From positions 8,040,001-8,104,000 of the forward strand of contig NZ_JASTWJ010000001.1 of assembly GCF_030499515.1 (NCBI RefSeq): a DNA stretch of 64,000 bases. The letters are read 5' to 3'. This DNA is from Streptomyces sp. DT2A-34. Lineage in GTDB: Bacteria; Actinomycetota; Actinomycetes; Streptomycetales; Streptomycetaceae. This document shows, piece by piece, positions 35,406 to 47,593 of this stretch. The notes beneath the pieces are model-generated. The model was not told where the DNA came from. It saw nothing but the letters and a program-made list of their open reading frames with translations, and did no database searches. The position numbers were made by a program, and so were the translations under genes. Numbering within the stretch: the first letter of the stretch is position 1; each line of letters opens with the position of its first letter.

Positions 35406-36487
35406 GAACCGCACTCGTCATCGGCACCGGCCTCATCGGTACGTCCGCCGCGCTGGCGCTGGCAGGGCGCGGCGTCGTCGTCCACCTCGCCGACCACGAC
35501 CCCGAGCAGGCCCGTACGGCGGCCGCGCTCGGCGCCGGCACGGACGAGGCGCCCGAGGGGCCCGTGGACCTCGCGATCGTCGCCGCCCCGCCCGCGCACG
35601 TGGCCGGGGTGCTCGCCGACGCCATGCGCCGGGGTGTGGCCCGCGGCTACCTCGACGTGGCCAGCGTCAAGGGCGGGCCGCGGCGTGAGCTGGAGGCGCT
35701 GGGGCTGGATCTGTCCGCGTACATCGGTACGCATCCCATGTCGGGCCGGGAGAAGTCCGGGCCGCTGGCCGCCACCGGGGACCTCTTCGAGGGCCGTCCC
35801 TGGGTGCTGACGCCGACCCGCGACACCGACACCGAGGTGCTGAACCTCGCCCTGGAGCTGGTCTCGCACTGCCGTGCGGTGCCGGTGGTGATGGACGCCG
35901 ACGCCCACGACCGGGCGGTCGCCCTGGTGTCGCACATGCCGCACCTGGTGTCCAGCATGGTCGCCGCGCGGCTGGAGAACGCCGAGGAGGCGGCCGTACG
36001 GCTGTGCGGTCAGGGCATTCGTGACGTGACGCGGATCGCGGCGTCCGATCCGCGGATGTGGATCGACATCCTCTCCGCGAACCCGGGGCCGGTCGCCGAC
36101 CTGCTCACGGATGTCGCCGCGGACCTGGAGGAGACGGTGCGGGCGCTGCGGGCGCTGCAGTCGTCCGACGACGTCAAGCGGCTGGAGGGGACGTCCGGGA
36201 TCGAGGACGTGCTGCGGCGCGGGAACGCGGGGCAGGTGCGCGTGCCCGGTAAGCACGGGGCGGCTCCTCGGGTCTACGAGGTCGTCGCGGTGCTGATCGA
36301 CGACCAGCCGGGGCAGCTGGCTCGGATCTTCGCGGATGCGGGGCGGGCCGGGGTCAATATCGAGGACGTGCGGATCGAGCATGCGACGGGGCAGCAGGCC
36401 GGTCTGGTGCAGTTGATGGTGGAGCCGAAGGCGGCGACGGTGCTCAGTGCTGCGCTGCGGGAGCGGGGTTGGGCGATCCGTCAGTAG
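35402..36487 (+). CDS. tyrA: Prephenate dehydrogenase with ACT domain
   Basis: The 361-residue NAD-dependent enzyme oxidatively decarboxylates prephenate to 4-hydroxyphenylpyruvate. The N terminus holds VIGTGLIGTSAALAL (Rossmann motif), then the catalytic histidine in IGTHPMSGREKSGP (near residue 115). The all-helical dimer region follows, and the last 75 residues (VYEVVAVLIDDQPGQLARIFADAGRAGVNIEDV) form an ACT regulatory domain, the expected tyrosine sensor. The gene starts inside the aroH stop. Confidence 0.94.
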   Translation: MRTALVIGTGLIGTSAALALAGRGVVVHLADHDPEQARTAAALGAGTDEAPEGPVDLAIVAAPPAHVAGVLADAMRRGVARGYLDVASVKGGPRRELEALGLDLSAYIGTHPMSGREKSGPLAATGDLFEGRPWVLTPTRDTDTEVLNLALELVSHCRAVPVVMDADAHDRAVALVSHMPHLVSSMVAARLENAEEAAVRLCGQGIRDVTRIAASDPRMWIDILSANPGPVADLLTDVAADLEETVRALRALQSSDDVKRLEGTSGIEDVLRRGNAGQVRVPGKHGAAPRVYEVVAVLIDDQPGQLARIFADAGRAGVNIEDVRIEHATGQQAGLVQLMVEPKAATVLSAALRERGWAIRQ

Positions 36488-36525
36488 GGTTTCTCGCCCC
36501 CGCCGCCCCTACCCGTCCCGTCCCC

Positions 36526-36597
36526 AGGGGCTGCCGCCCCTTCGACCCCCCTGGGGGCTGCCGCCCCTTCGACCCCCCTGGGGGCTGCCGCCCCCAG
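36526..36597. repeat. 27-bp tandem repeat (2.6 copies) after tyrA
   Basis: The unit GGGGCTGCCGCCCCTTCGAC... recurs every 27 bp (key GCTGCCGCC at 36530, 36557 and 36584). The unit contains self-complementary GGGG and CCCC blocks, so alternate hairpins are possible. Confidence 0.85.
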
Positions 36598-36620
36598 GCC
36601 CCCGCTTCGGCCCTGAACGA

Positions 36621-36747
36621 GCTTCGTCCTCAAACGCCGGACGGGCTGGATGACGCTGACCGGCCTCAAGAGGCGAAGGCACCTGCGGGTGGGTGGGTGG
36701 GGGCTGGGGACGGCGTGGGCTCGTTCTCGAACGCCGGGCGGGCTGAA
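36621..36747. repeat. Dispersed Streptomyces CGCCGGRCGGGCTG repeat, two copies
   Basis: GCTTCGTCCTCAAACGCCGG (36621 on) and its near copy starting at 36719 share the ACGCCGG(A/G)CGGGCTG core seen widely in Streptomyces intergenic DNA. The rest of 36488-36893 is the cmk promoter region; no gene was recognised. Confidence 0.75.
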
Positions 36748-36893
36748 ATGACTGGGCCGGCGCTGGGAAGTGGTCGTGTCGGGCGGGCTGATGAAGTGCG
36801 CGGCCGGATGAGTGACCCGCACCCAGTAACCTTGTGCGGGGCACGTTCGCGCCCCGCCCCTCCCGCCTCACCGCACCAGGAAGGTGTTCCCCC

Positions 36894-37580
36894 GTGGAAA
36901 ACGGTGCCGCCAAGCCCGTGATTGTCGCCATCGACGGCCCCTCCGGCACGGGCAAGTCGAGCACGTCGAAGGCCGTCGCCGCGCAGCTCGGGCTGAGCTA
37001 CCTCGACACCGGCGCCCAGTACCGGGCGATCACCTGGTGGATGGTGGCCAACGGGATCGACATCGAGGACCCGACCGCGATCGCCGCCGTGGCCGGCAAG
37101 CCCGAGATCGTCTCCGGCACCGACCCGGCGAACCCGACGATCACCGTCGACGGCACCGACGTGGCCGGCCCGATCCGCACCCAGGAGGTCACCTCCAAGG
37201 TCAGCGCGGTCAGCGCGGTGCCCGACGTGCGCGCCCGGATCACCGAGCTGCAGCGCTCCCTGGCCACCTCCGCGGAGATCGGCATCGTCGTCGAGGGCCG
37301 TGACATCGGTACGACCGTGCTGCCCGACGCGGATCTGAAGATCTTCCTCACCGCCTCCCCGGAGGCCCGCGCCGCCCGCCGCACCGGCGAGCTGAAGGGC
37401 GCCGACGTGCACACGACCCGCGAGGCGCTGCTGAAGCGGGACGCGGCCGACTCCAGCCGCAAGACCTCGCCGCTCGCCAAGGCGGACGACGCGGTCGAGG
37501 TGGACACCACCGAGCTCACGCTGCAGCAGGTCATCGAGTGCGTCGTCACGCTCGTCGAGGAGAAGCGGGCCGGAAAGTGA
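36894..37580 (+). CDS. cmk: Cytidylate kinase
   Basis: The 228-residue enzyme phosphorylates CMP and dCMP. It has the P-loop DGPSGTGKSST near residue 17, followed by LDTGAQYRAITWW, the GRDIGTTVLPDADLKIFLTAS motif near residue 140 and the lid RDAADSSRKTSPL. GTG 36894 has AGGAAGG 9 bases upstream. It overlaps the start of the next acyltransferase gene (GTGA), and cmk-plsC-der is a conserved order. Confidence 0.95.
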   Translation: MENGAAKPVIVAIDGPSGTGKSSTSKAVAAQLGLSYLDTGAQYRAITWWMVANGIDIEDPTAIAAVAGKPEIVSGTDPANPTITVDGTDVAGPIRTQEVTSKVSAVSAVPDVRARITELQRSLATSAEIGIVVEGRDIGTTVLPDADLKIFLTASPEARAARRTGELKGADVHTTREALLKRDAADSSRKTSPLAKADDAVEVDTTELTLQQVIECVVTLVEEKRAGK

Positions 37581-38221
37581 CGACACCCTCCGAGAAGGGC
37601 GCCGAGGTCGGGCGGCGCATCGGCGTCGGCCTGATGTACGGGCTGTGGAAGCCGCGCGTGCTCGGCGCCTGGAAGGTGCCCGCGACCGGGCCGGTGCTAT
37701 TCGCCGTCAACCACTCCCACAACATCGACGGCCCGATGGTCATGGGCGTGGCGCCCCGGCCGACGCACTTCCTGATCAAGAAGGAGGCGTTCGTCGGTCC
37801 GCTCGACCCCTTCCTGACCGGCATCGGCCAGCTGAAGGTGGACCGCGAGACCACCGACCGCACGGCGATCACGCAGGCCCTCGACGTCCTGTCGGCCGGA
37901 GGTGTCCTCGGCATCTTCCCGGAGGGCACCCGAGGCGGGGGCGACTTCGCCTCCCTGCGCGCCGGACTCGCGTACTTCGCGGTGCGTAGCGGGGCGCCGA
38001 TAGTGCCGATCGCCGTGCTGGGAAGTTCCGAACGGCAGGGACGGTTGATAAAGGGGCTGCCTCCGCTGCGCAGCCGTATCGACGTCGTCTTCGGCGACCC
38101 CTTCGAGGCGGGCGACGGCAGCGGCCGGCGTACTCGCAAGGCGCTGGACGAGGCGACCGAGCGCATCCAGAAGCAGCTCACCGCGCACCTGGAAAACGCC
38201 AGGCGACTGACCGGCCGCTAG
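37577..38221 (+). CDS. 1-acyl-sn-glycerol-3-phosphate acyltransferase (PlsC-like)
   Basis: The 214-residue enzyme acylates lysophosphatidate or a related acceptor. It has the NHSHNIDGP catalytic H-x4-D block (near residue 47), the glycerophosphate-binding FPEGTRGG (near residue 115) and a weak hydrophobic segment near the N terminus suggesting peripheral membrane association. It is coupled to cmk by a GTGA overlap and followed after 81 bp by der. A minor alternative is a hopanoid- or lipid-modifying acyltransferase. Confidence 0.88.
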   Translation: MTTPSEKGAEVGRRIGVGLMYGLWKPRVLGAWKVPATGPVLFAVNHSHNIDGPMVMGVAPRPTHFLIKKEAFVGPLDPFLTGIGQLKVDRETTDRTAITQALDVLSAGGVLGIFPEGTRGGGDFASLRAGLAYFAVRSGAPIVPIAVLGSSERQGRLIKGLPPLRSRIDVVFGDPFEAGDGSGRRTRKALDEATERIQKQLTAHLENARRLTGR

Positions 38222-38302
38222 GCGACACTGAGTAGTGGATCAGACCGGCACAAAGGCACCGGGCGGTCCACCGATCACCACGATGAACGAGGTACGGACT
38301 TC

Positions 38303-39781
38303 ATGAACGACCACATCCACTCCGAGGGCTCGCTCGAAGAGCACGAGCACGGAGAGCTTGGCGATGCCGAGTACGCGGAGTTCATGGAGCTCGCCGCGGA
38401 AGAGGGCTTCGACCTGGAGGACGTCGAGGGGGCGATTGAGGCGGCCGGTCATGGGCCGCTTCCCGTCCTCGCCGTCGTCGGGCGGCCCAACGTCGGCAAG
38501 TCGACTCTCGTCAACCGCATCATCGGGCGCCGCGAGGCGGTCGTCGAGGACAAGCCCGGCGTCACCCGTGACCGCGTGACCTACGAGGCCGAGTGGGCGG
38601 GCCGCCGCTTCAAGGTCGTCGACACCGGCGGCTGGGAGCAGGACGTCTTCGGTATCGACGCCTCCGTGGCCGCGCAGGCCGAGTTCGCGATCGAGGCCGC
38701 CGACGCCGTCGTGTTCGTCGTCGACGCCAAGGTGGGCGCCACTGACACCGACGAGGCGGTTGTACGACTGCTGCGCAAGGCCGGCAAGCCCGTGGTGCTC
38801 TGCGCCAACAAGGTCGACGGTCCCAGTGGTGAGGCGGACGCCGCGTATCTGTGGTCGCTGGGGCTGGGGGAGCCGCACCCCGTCTCCGCGCTGCACGGCC
38901 GTGGCACCGGCGACATGCTGGACGCCGTCCTGGAGGCGCTGCCGGAGGCCCCGCGCGAGTCCTTCGGCGGGGGCGGCATCGGCGGTCCGCGCCGCATCGC
39001 CCTGATCGGCCGCCCGAACGTCGGCAAGTCGTCCCTGCTGAACAAGGTGGCGGGCGAGGAGCGCGTCGTCGTCAACGAAATCGCCGGTACGACCCGTGAC
39101 CCCGTCGACGAGCTCATCGAACTGGGCGGCGTGACCTGGAAGTTCGTCGACACGGCGGGCATCCGCAAGCGCGTCCACCTCCAGCAGGGCGCCGACTACT
39201 ACGCCTCGCTGCGCACCGCGGCCGCCGTCGAGAAGGCCGAGGTCGCCGTCGTCCTGATCGACGGCTCCGAGTCCATCTCGGTGCAGGACCAGCGCATCGT
39301 CACGATGGCCGTGGAGGCGGGCCGCGCGATGGTGATCGCCTACAACAAGTGGGACACCCTCGACGAGGAGCGCCGCTACTACCTGGAGCGCGAGATCGAG
39401 ACCGAGTTCGGCCAGGTCGCCTGGGCGCCGCGGGTCAATGTCTCCGCGCGCACCGGCCGGCACATGGAGAAGCTGGTCCCGGCGATCGAGACAGCCCTCG
39501 CCGGCTGGGAGACCCGCGTCCCGACCGGCCGCCTGAACGCCTTCCTCGGCGAGCTGGTAGCCGCCCACCCCCACCCGGTCCGCGGCGGCAAGCAGCCCCG
39601 CATCCTGTTCGGCACCCAGGCCGGCACCAAGCCCCCGCGGTTCGTGCTCTTCGCCTCCGGGTTCATCGAGGCGGGCTACCGCCGGTTCATCGAGCGCCGG
39701 CTGCGCGAGGAGTTCGGCTTCGAGGGCACGCCGATCCATATCTCGGTGCGGGTGCGGGAGAAGCGCGGCAAGAAGAAGTAA
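38303..39781 (+). CDS. der: Ribosome-associated GTPase Der (EngA)
   Basis: The 492-residue GTPase carries two tandem G domains: [14 protein letters not shown] (near residue 60) and [14 protein letters not shown] (near residue 235), each with its G3 (DTGG; DTAG) and G4 (NKVD; NKWD) motifs, then a KH-like C-terminal domain. A 45-residue acidic N-terminal extension is present, as is usual in Streptomyces. It functions in 50S subunit assembly. A strong hairpin terminator follows. Confidence 0.96.
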   Translation: MNDHIHSEGSLEEHEHGELGDAEYAEFMELAAEEGFDLEDVEGAIEAAGHGPLPVLAVVGRPNVGKSTLVNRIIGRREAVVEDKPGVTRDRVTYEAEWAGRRFKVVDTGGWEQDVFGIDASVAAQAEFAIEAADAVVFVVDAKVGATDTDEAVVRLLRKAGKPVVLCANKVDGPSGEADAAYLWSLGLGEPHPVSALHGRGTGDMLDAVLEALPEAPRESFGGGGIGGPRRIALIGRPNVGKSSLLNKVAGEERVVVNEIAGTTRDPVDELIELGGVTWKFVDTAGIRKRVHLQQGADYYASLRTAAAVEKAEVAVVLIDGSESISVQDQRIVTMAVEAGRAMVIAYNKWDTLDEERRYYLEREIETEFGQVAWAPRVNVSARTGRHMEKLVPAIETALAGWETRVPTGRLNAFLGELVAAHPHPVRGGKQPRILFGTQAGTKPPRFVLFASGFIEAGYRRFIERRLREEFGFEGTPIHISVRVREKRGKKK

Positions 39782-39789
39782 CGGACATG

Positions 39790-39824
39790 ACGGAAGGGCG
39801 GCCCGGTGAGGGCCGCCCTTCCGT
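39790..39824. terminator. Bidirectional terminator after der
   Basis: A 15-bp stem (39790-39804 with 39810-39824) around a 5-base loop, serving der and the convergent gene at 39829. Confidence 0.85.
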
Positions 39825-39828
39825 GTGT

Positions 39829-40179
39829 TCAGCCTCTGCGCGCCGGTGGCAGCGCGGCCGGGACGTGGTGCATCCCCGTGCCCTGCGGTCCGATGTGCCC
39901 GACGCGCTGCCACTGCGGCTGCTGGCCGTGGCCCTGGCGCGCACTGTGGGCCCCCGCACTGTAGGCGGTGTACGAACTGCTGAACGACCCCGGGCGGTGA
40001 CCCCCGTACGAGCCCGTACTCCGCGGGATGTTCCCGAACGCGATGAACCCCAGCTCCTCCTCACCGCTGCGATCACCCGGCAGCGAACGGAAGGACTTGA
40101 CGTACTCGGCGTAGAGCGCGTCGTAGATCGGCGTGGGCGAGGGGCCGCCCTGATGGCGGGGAACGTCGTATGCATGCAC
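39829..40179 (-). CDS. Small Streptomyces hypothetical protein downstream of der
   Basis: The 116-residue product has a conserved-looking segment PTPIYDALYAEYVKSFRSLPGDRSGEEELGFIAFGN (residues 15-50) followed by a Gly/Ser/Gln/His-rich tail. The length and the segment resemble a family seen beside der in other Streptomyces. There is no signal peptide or membrane helix. The start is weak: no convincing ribosome site precedes ATG 40179. Function unknown. Confidence 0.65.
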   Translation of the reverse strand: MHAYDVPRHQGGPSPTPIYDALYAEYVKSFRSLPGDRSGEEELGFIAFGNIPRSTGSYGGHRPGSFSSSYTAYSAGAHSARQGHGQQPQWQRVGHIGPQGTGMHHVPAALPPARRG

Positions 40180-40282
40180 GTATGTCCAAACGACCCCGCG
40201 CTCGAAGAGATGCGGCCGCCGCGAAGGATCGCCTGCTCATCGGGGGCGCCAGCAGCGTCCCTGGGGTGCGAGGCAGGCGCTC

Positions 40283-41065
40283 TCAGGTGCCCGCGAGAGG
40301 CAACGCCGCGCCGACCAGTTTGCCGTTCGCCGCGGCCTTGTCCAGCGCCTCCCGCAGCAGGTCCTCCCGGGGCTGGCGCCCGATCGAACCCACCGGTGCC
40401 GCGAACATCAGCACCTGCTGGTGCTTGTTCGCGGCGGCCCGCCAGCCGTCGGTCACCAGCAACGGCTGATGCGCCTGCCACCAGGCGACCGGCTGCCCGC
40501 CGTTGGTCCCGGGCTGGAGGACCGCGTGCAGCTGCCCCATGGCCAGCAGCACGGACCAGCCGTGCAGCACCGGCGGTACATCGGCCAGCTCCGTCACCGG
40601 CATGAACCCCTGCTCGATGAGCAGCGGCAGGAAGTCGTCCCCGGCACCGAGCGACCCGGGGCGCACGATGGGCCCGGTCGGTTCGACGACCAGGGCGGGG
40701 TGCAGTTCCCCCGCGATCAGCACCAGTCCGCTGGTCACGCCGAGCACGGCCTGCTCCGGCACGATCGACTCCGGCTCCAGATCGACCCGGTCGCCGGTGA
40801 TGGACTTCACGGCACCCTGCAACTGCTCCTCGGTGACCTGGACGACCTGCGAGGGCAGGCAGGTGGCGTGGGCGAAGGCGAGGACTGCGGTCTCGTCCCC
40901 GATGAACAGGACGGTGCTGGTGCGCTCCTGTTCGGAGTCGCCCGGGGTGCGGCAGGACGTGCAGTCGTAACTGCCGGGGGCGTTCTCTCCGGCGAGCAGC
41001 CGGTCGGCTTCTTCGTCGCCGATCTCGGCACGTACCTCGTCGCTGACGTCGAGCATGCGCGGCAC
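40283..41065 (-). CDS. Conserved hypothetical protein (260 residues)
   Basis: The predicted protein begins at GTG 41065 (VPRMLDVSDEVRAEIGDEEADRLLAG) because GAGGGAG lies just upstream; the upstream 48 codons do not look coding. It contains two cysteines spaced CTSCRTPGD (near residue 40), then SSTVLFIGDET- and HATCLPSQV-like strands, and ends with a region of alternating strands and helices. The family is not recognised. It might be a zinc-binding or thioredoxin-fold-like protein, but no motif allows a claim. About 100 bp separate it from its neighbour. Confidence 0.65.
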   Translation of the reverse strand: MPRMLDVSDEVRAEIGDEEADRLLAGENAPGSYDCTSCRTPGDSEQERTSTVLFIGDETAVLAFAHATCLPSQVVQVTEEQLQGAVKSITGDRVDLEPESIVPEQAVLGVTSGLVLIAGELHPALVVEPTGPIVRPGSLGAGDDFLPLLIEQGFMPVTELADVPPVLHGWSVLLAMGQLHAVLQPGTNGGQPVAWWQAHQPLLVTDGWRAAANKHQQVLMFAAPVGSIGRQPREDLLREALDKAAANGKLVGAALPLAGT

Positions 41066-42268
<1,203 letters not shown>

Positions 42269-42293
42269 GCGCGTCGCCCGCTGCCCCGGGCGC

Positions 42294-42329
42294 GGGGCCC
42301 CACTCGGTCCGCCGACCGGGTGGGGCCCC
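42294..42329 (+). terminator. Terminator between the two rpf-like genes
   Basis: A 16-bp stem (42294-42309 with 42314-42329, one A-G mismatch) and a 4-base loop. Confidence 0.8.
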
Positions 42330-42377
42330 GGCGGCCGTCGGACGCGCCGCCCCGGCCGACCGTAATAAGCTGCCTAG

Positions 42378-43541
<1,164 letters not shown>

Positions 43542-43545
<4 letters not shown>

Positions 43546-46379
43546 ACGGGGGTCTCCTGGGAGCCTGCGAGGTCGAGCACGTGGCCGGGTGGGCCGGAGG
43601 CGACGACGCGGCCCGCCGCCATGACGTGCACGGTGTCGGCGAGGTCGGCGACCAGGTCGAGGTCGTGCTCGACGACGAGCAGGGCCGTGCCGTCGGCGGC
43701 GAGGGCCTTCAGGACCCGGGCCAGTGCGGTGACTTCTGCGGTGTCGAGGCCGGCGGCGGGTTCGTCGAGCAGCAGCACGCGCGGGCTGCCGGCGAGGGCG
43801 CGGGCCAGTTCGACGCGGCGCAGTGTGCCGGTGGGGAGGTCGGCGGCGGGCATGGCCCGTACGGGGCCGTCGAGGTCGAGGAGTGCGAGGGCGCGTTCCA
43901 CGGCCGCGGGGTCTCGGACTCGGCCCTGCTCGGCGCCTACGCGGACGTTTTCGGCGACGGTCAAGGAGGGGAATACGGCCAGTTGCTGGAAGGTGCGGGC
44001 GATGCCGAGGCGGGTGCGGGCGTGGGCCGGCATACGGGTGATGTCCCGGGTGCCGAGCAGGACTTGGCCGTGGGCGGGGCGGTGGGTGCCGGCCAGGCAG
44101 TGGAACAGGGTGCTCTTTCCGGCGCCGTTGGGGCCGATGATCGCGGTGATGTGGCCGGGTGGGACGGTGAGGGTGACGTCGTCGAGGGCGGTGAAGGTGC
44201 CGTAGCGGACTTGGAGGTGGTGGGTGGTGAGGGTGGCGTTGCCGGGTGCGGGTGCGGGTGCGGGTGCGTGGGGGTGCACGCGGCCTTCGGCCGCGTTTGG
44301 GTTCCCACCCGCACCGCCCGTACTGCTTTCGTCGTCGGGTGCGAGTGGCCCTTGTGGGGGCTCAGCGCCGTCGGCGGCCCCGGCTGGTCGGGGCTGCGCC
44401 GCGGACCTGCCGGGTGCCTTGCGTCCATCGGTTCCGCCGCTCGCACCACCCCGCTCGTCCCCGCGTGTCGCCCCCGTCGGCCCTGGCGCCGTCACCCCCG
44501 CCGAGGTCGGCTGAGATGCAGGTCCTCGCTCCGGTGGTCGCAGTCGCCTCCGCACCTCCGCCCCCGACGCCGTAAGCCTCGCCCTCCGCCGCAGCCTCCC
44601 CGTCGCCGCACGCAGTGCCTCGTACGGTCCCCCGGGGAAGCGGCCCACCAGCACCGCCAGCACCCCGATCAGGGCCGCCGCCACCCCGCCCCGGGCGCCC
44701 GCGTCGAGGCCGACCAGGAGGGCAGCCGCCAGCAGGGCGCCCAGGGTGCTGTCGGCGCCCAGGACGACTACCGCGGCGAACCAGAGGAGGCCGCGGACCG
44801 GGTCGTAGGCGGTCGGGTCGAAGGCGCGCAGGCCCATGCCGAGCAGGCCGCCGCCCAGCGCCGCCAGGGCGGCGCCGGAGACGAAGGCCAGGAGCTTCAA
44901 GGAGGGCACCTGGACGCCTGCCGCCGATGCCCCTGACTCGTGGTCCCGCATCGCCGCCAGGGCCCGGCCCGTGCGGCCCCGGCGCAGCAGCCGGGTCGTC
45001 AGCAGGGCGGCCGCGAGGAGGGCCAGTTCCAGGACGTAGTAGGCGCGGTCGCCCTCGAACCCGGCCGGGCGGTCCAGGGGGAGGCCCGAGATGGCGTACG
45101 GCTGGGTGAAGACGAAGCGGCTCACGCCGACGCCCACCGCGAAGGTCGCCAGCGCCAGGGCGAGACCCCGGCGGCTGATCGCCGGCCAGCCGGTGAGGAG
45201 GCCTAAGGGGGCTACGAGGACGACCGCCAGCCCCAGTGCCGCGAGTTCCGGCAGGCGCGGCAGACCCGGGAAGCGGCCCGCCGCCAGCAGGGCCGTGAAC
45301 AGGGCGCCCAGGCCCGCGTACGCCGCCTGGCCGAGGGAGATCTGGCCGCCCCGGCCCGTGACCACGACCAGGGACAGCAGCACCACGGCCAGCGCCGGCA
45401 CCTGTACCGACGTGTGCAGGTCCGAGCCCGCGAAGCCCAGGGGGAGCAGGAAGAGAACCGCCGCCACGATCCAGGCGCCCGGCGGGGTCGGCACGCGCGC
45501 GGTGGCCGTGCGGGGCAGGGCGTCGCGGGTGCCGACGCGGGGGAGGGCCAGGGCGGCGATCAGCAGGGCCACGACGAAGAGGTTCGTGCCGACGGCCTGC
45601 AGGAGGGGCGCGCCCCAGCCGGAGGGGTGCAGGCGCGTCAGCTGGCTCTGGGCCACGCCGATGCCCAGGGCCGCGATCACCGCGACCGGCAGGCTGCGCA
45701 TGCGTGCGGCCACCGCGACCGCGACCACCTCCATGACCAGCAGCGGCATGCCGTACGGGTCCAGGCGGACGTACGGCGCCAGCAGCACGCCCGTCAGGCC
45801 CGCCGTGAACGAGCCGAACGCCCAGCCCGCCGCCGCCACCCGGTCCGCGTCGATGCCGCCGAGCGCGGCAAGTTGGCGGTCGTCCACCACGGCACGGAGT
45901 TCCCGCCCGAAGCGTGTCCAGCGGATGACCGCCCCGACCCCGGCCGCCAGCATCAGCGCCACCGCCAGCTGACCCCACGGATCCGCCGACACCAGCTCCG
46001 GCGCGTCGTCCCGCGCCCCCAGGCCCCACCACAGCGCCGCCCCGCCCACCAGCAGCACGAACACCCCGATGGACGCGACCAGGGTCTGCGCCGGGTCGCT
46101 GCCCAGGACCGCGAGCGGCCGGAAGACGAACCGTTCCAGCACCATCCCGATGCCGGGCGCGAGCACCAGCAGTGTCACCGCAGCGCTCGCCCACAGCGGC
46201 CAGTCCCACTCCACCACGCACTGCCGCAGCACATACGCGCACACCATCGCGATCGCCCCGTGCGCGAAGTTCAGCACCCCGGTCGCGCGGTACGTCACGA
46301 CCAGACCGATCCCGGTGAGCGCGGCGGCGCTGCCGACCGACAGTCCGGCCAGGGTGAGGTCGTACGTCAGGGAGGACAT
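43542..46379 (-). CDS. LivH-LivM-LivG fusion: ABC transporter permease/permease/ATPase
   Basis: The 945-residue protein begins with a LivH-type permease (about residues 1-290, LNFAHGAIAMVCAYV, the family-defining loop), continues with LivM (about 295-610, GQISLGQAAYAGLGALF near 340), then a roughly 85-residue Pro/Gly/Ala-rich linker, and ends as a LivG ATPase: Walker A GPNGAGKST, signature LPTGTLRRVELARAL, Walker B VLLLDEPAAGLD. LivM-LivG fusions are known; a single polypeptide with both permeases and an ATPase is unusual. The LivG signature departs from L-Y/S-G-Q. The linker includes a PAPAPAPG run encoded by GGGTGC repeats. Confidence 0.9.
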
Positions 46380-46855
46380 CAGTCGTCCGCTTCGGCGGGC
46401 TCACAGATCGGGCACGGGCCCAGTTCGCCGCTCCTCACCAGCTTCGCGTCGACCGGCACCGCCTCCACCTTCCCGGCGACCAGCGGGCAGTCCGCGCGGT
46501 GCCAGAGGGTGCCGCCGGGCACCATCAGCAGGTCCGCGCTGACCGCGAGCGGCGCCGCGGCCGCCTGCCGGGACTCCTCCGCGTCGGCGGGCTCGGCGGC
46601 CACCAGAAGGCCGTACAGCTCCTCCACGCGGGCGGCGGCGAGGGCGCCTCGGCCGTGGGTCAGCAGCACCGCCCCGGCGATGATCAGCGCGGCGCCGGGA
46701 ATCGTGCAGGACGCGAGATACGGCAGCTGCCGCTCGGCGAAGCGCTCGCCGGAGATGCCGTACCAGCCGATGACGCACAGCACCGCGCCCGCCGCGAGCG
46801 CGGCCCAGCCGGCCCAGAGGACGGGGTGCACGGTCCGCAGTCGGGCTGTCCGCAT
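46379..46855 (-). CDS. Small two-helix membrane protein upstream of the Liv fusion
   Basis: The 158-residue protein has two close N-terminal hydrophobic helices (PVLWAGWAALAAGAVLCVIGWYGI and IPGAALIIAGAVLL) and a soluble C-terminal region ending in LWHRADCPLVAGK...LGPCPICEPAE, a possible Cys-rich metal or Fe-S-like site. ATG 46855 is used because GGGAG lies 6 bases upstream. Its stop overlaps the fusion start (TGATG), so it is the first gene of the operon. No family is recognised; it may be a transporter accessory. Confidence 0.72.
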   Translation of the reverse strand: MRTARLRTVHPVLWAGWAALAAGAVLCVIGWYGISGERFAERQLPYLASCTIPGAALIIAGAVLLTHGRGALAAARVEELYGLLVAAEPADAEESRQAAAAPLAVSADLLMVPGGTLWHRADCPLVAGKVEAVPVDAKLVRSGELGPCPICEPAEADD

Positions 46856-47011
46856 CGCCGGCTCCCACACGTCGGGTTTCGGGGCACGCACAGCGGGTTT
46901 CTGCGCATGTGCCTGTCCATGTCAGCCAATGGCTTGCACTATGCCTCCTGCAAGCTGACCCTGAAAGCACCGGGCGCGCACGGCCCGGATCGACACCCGG
47001 TGGTGAGCCAG

Positions 47012-47593
47012 ATGGTTCTCGGGAGCGACCTCAGGCGGAGCAACGCACACAGGAGGCGTTGCCCACGGGCGGCGGGACGGGGGACCGCGGCGGCGGCCGC
47101 CCTGCTCCTGTTCCTCGCCCCGGCCCTCGTGGCCTGCAGCGACGACGAGGGAGGCGGCGGCAACGAGACGCCGCCGACACCGACCGTCGAGCGGACCGAG
47201 CCGACCGAGCGGTCGCCGGCCGCGACGGCGCCCGCCGACGTGGGGGCCGCCGAGACGGAGATCGAGCAGAACTGGCAGAAGTTCTTCGACCCGAAGACGT
47301 CCCTGGAGGACAAGCGGACCGTCCTGGAGAACGGCGACCGGATGGCGCCGGTCCTGCAGGCGTTCAGCGGTGACGAGCGCGGCGGACAGGTCCAGGCGAA
47401 GGTCTCCAAGGTCGAGTTCACCTCGCCGACCGAGGCGAACGTGACGTACGACCTCACCCTGAAGGGCGCGACCGCCCTGCCGAACGCCTCCGGGACCGCG
47501 GTCGAACAGGACGGCACCTGGAAGGTGTCCGCCAAGACACTGTGCGCGCTGGTCCAGTTGAGCGGCAATGGGTCGCCGATCCCGGGGTGCTGA
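47012..47593 (+). CDS. Mtb12-like secreted lipoprotein
   Basis: The 193-residue lipoprotein has a signal peptide with lipobox LVAC (near residue 40) and an acidic, Pro/Thr-rich linker. The C-terminal domain (EIEQNWQKFFDPKTSLEDKRTVLENGDRM ... VTYDLTLKG ... WKVSAKTLCALVQLSG) resembles the MTB12-like low-molecular-weight antigen family of actinobacteria. It probably anchors outside the membrane; its ligand is unknown. ATG 47012 follows GGTGGTGAG. It overlaps the start of the binding-protein gene by 26 bp. Confidence 0.7.
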   Translation: MVLGSDLRRSNAHRRRCPRAAGRGTAAAAALLLFLAPALVACSDDEGGGGNETPPTPTVERTEPTERSPAATAPADVGAAETEIEQNWQKFFDPKTSLEDKRTVLENGDRMAPVLQAFSGDERGGQVQAKVSKVEFTSPTEANVTYDLTLKGATALPNASGTAVEQDGTWKVSAKTLCALVQLSGNGSPIPGC

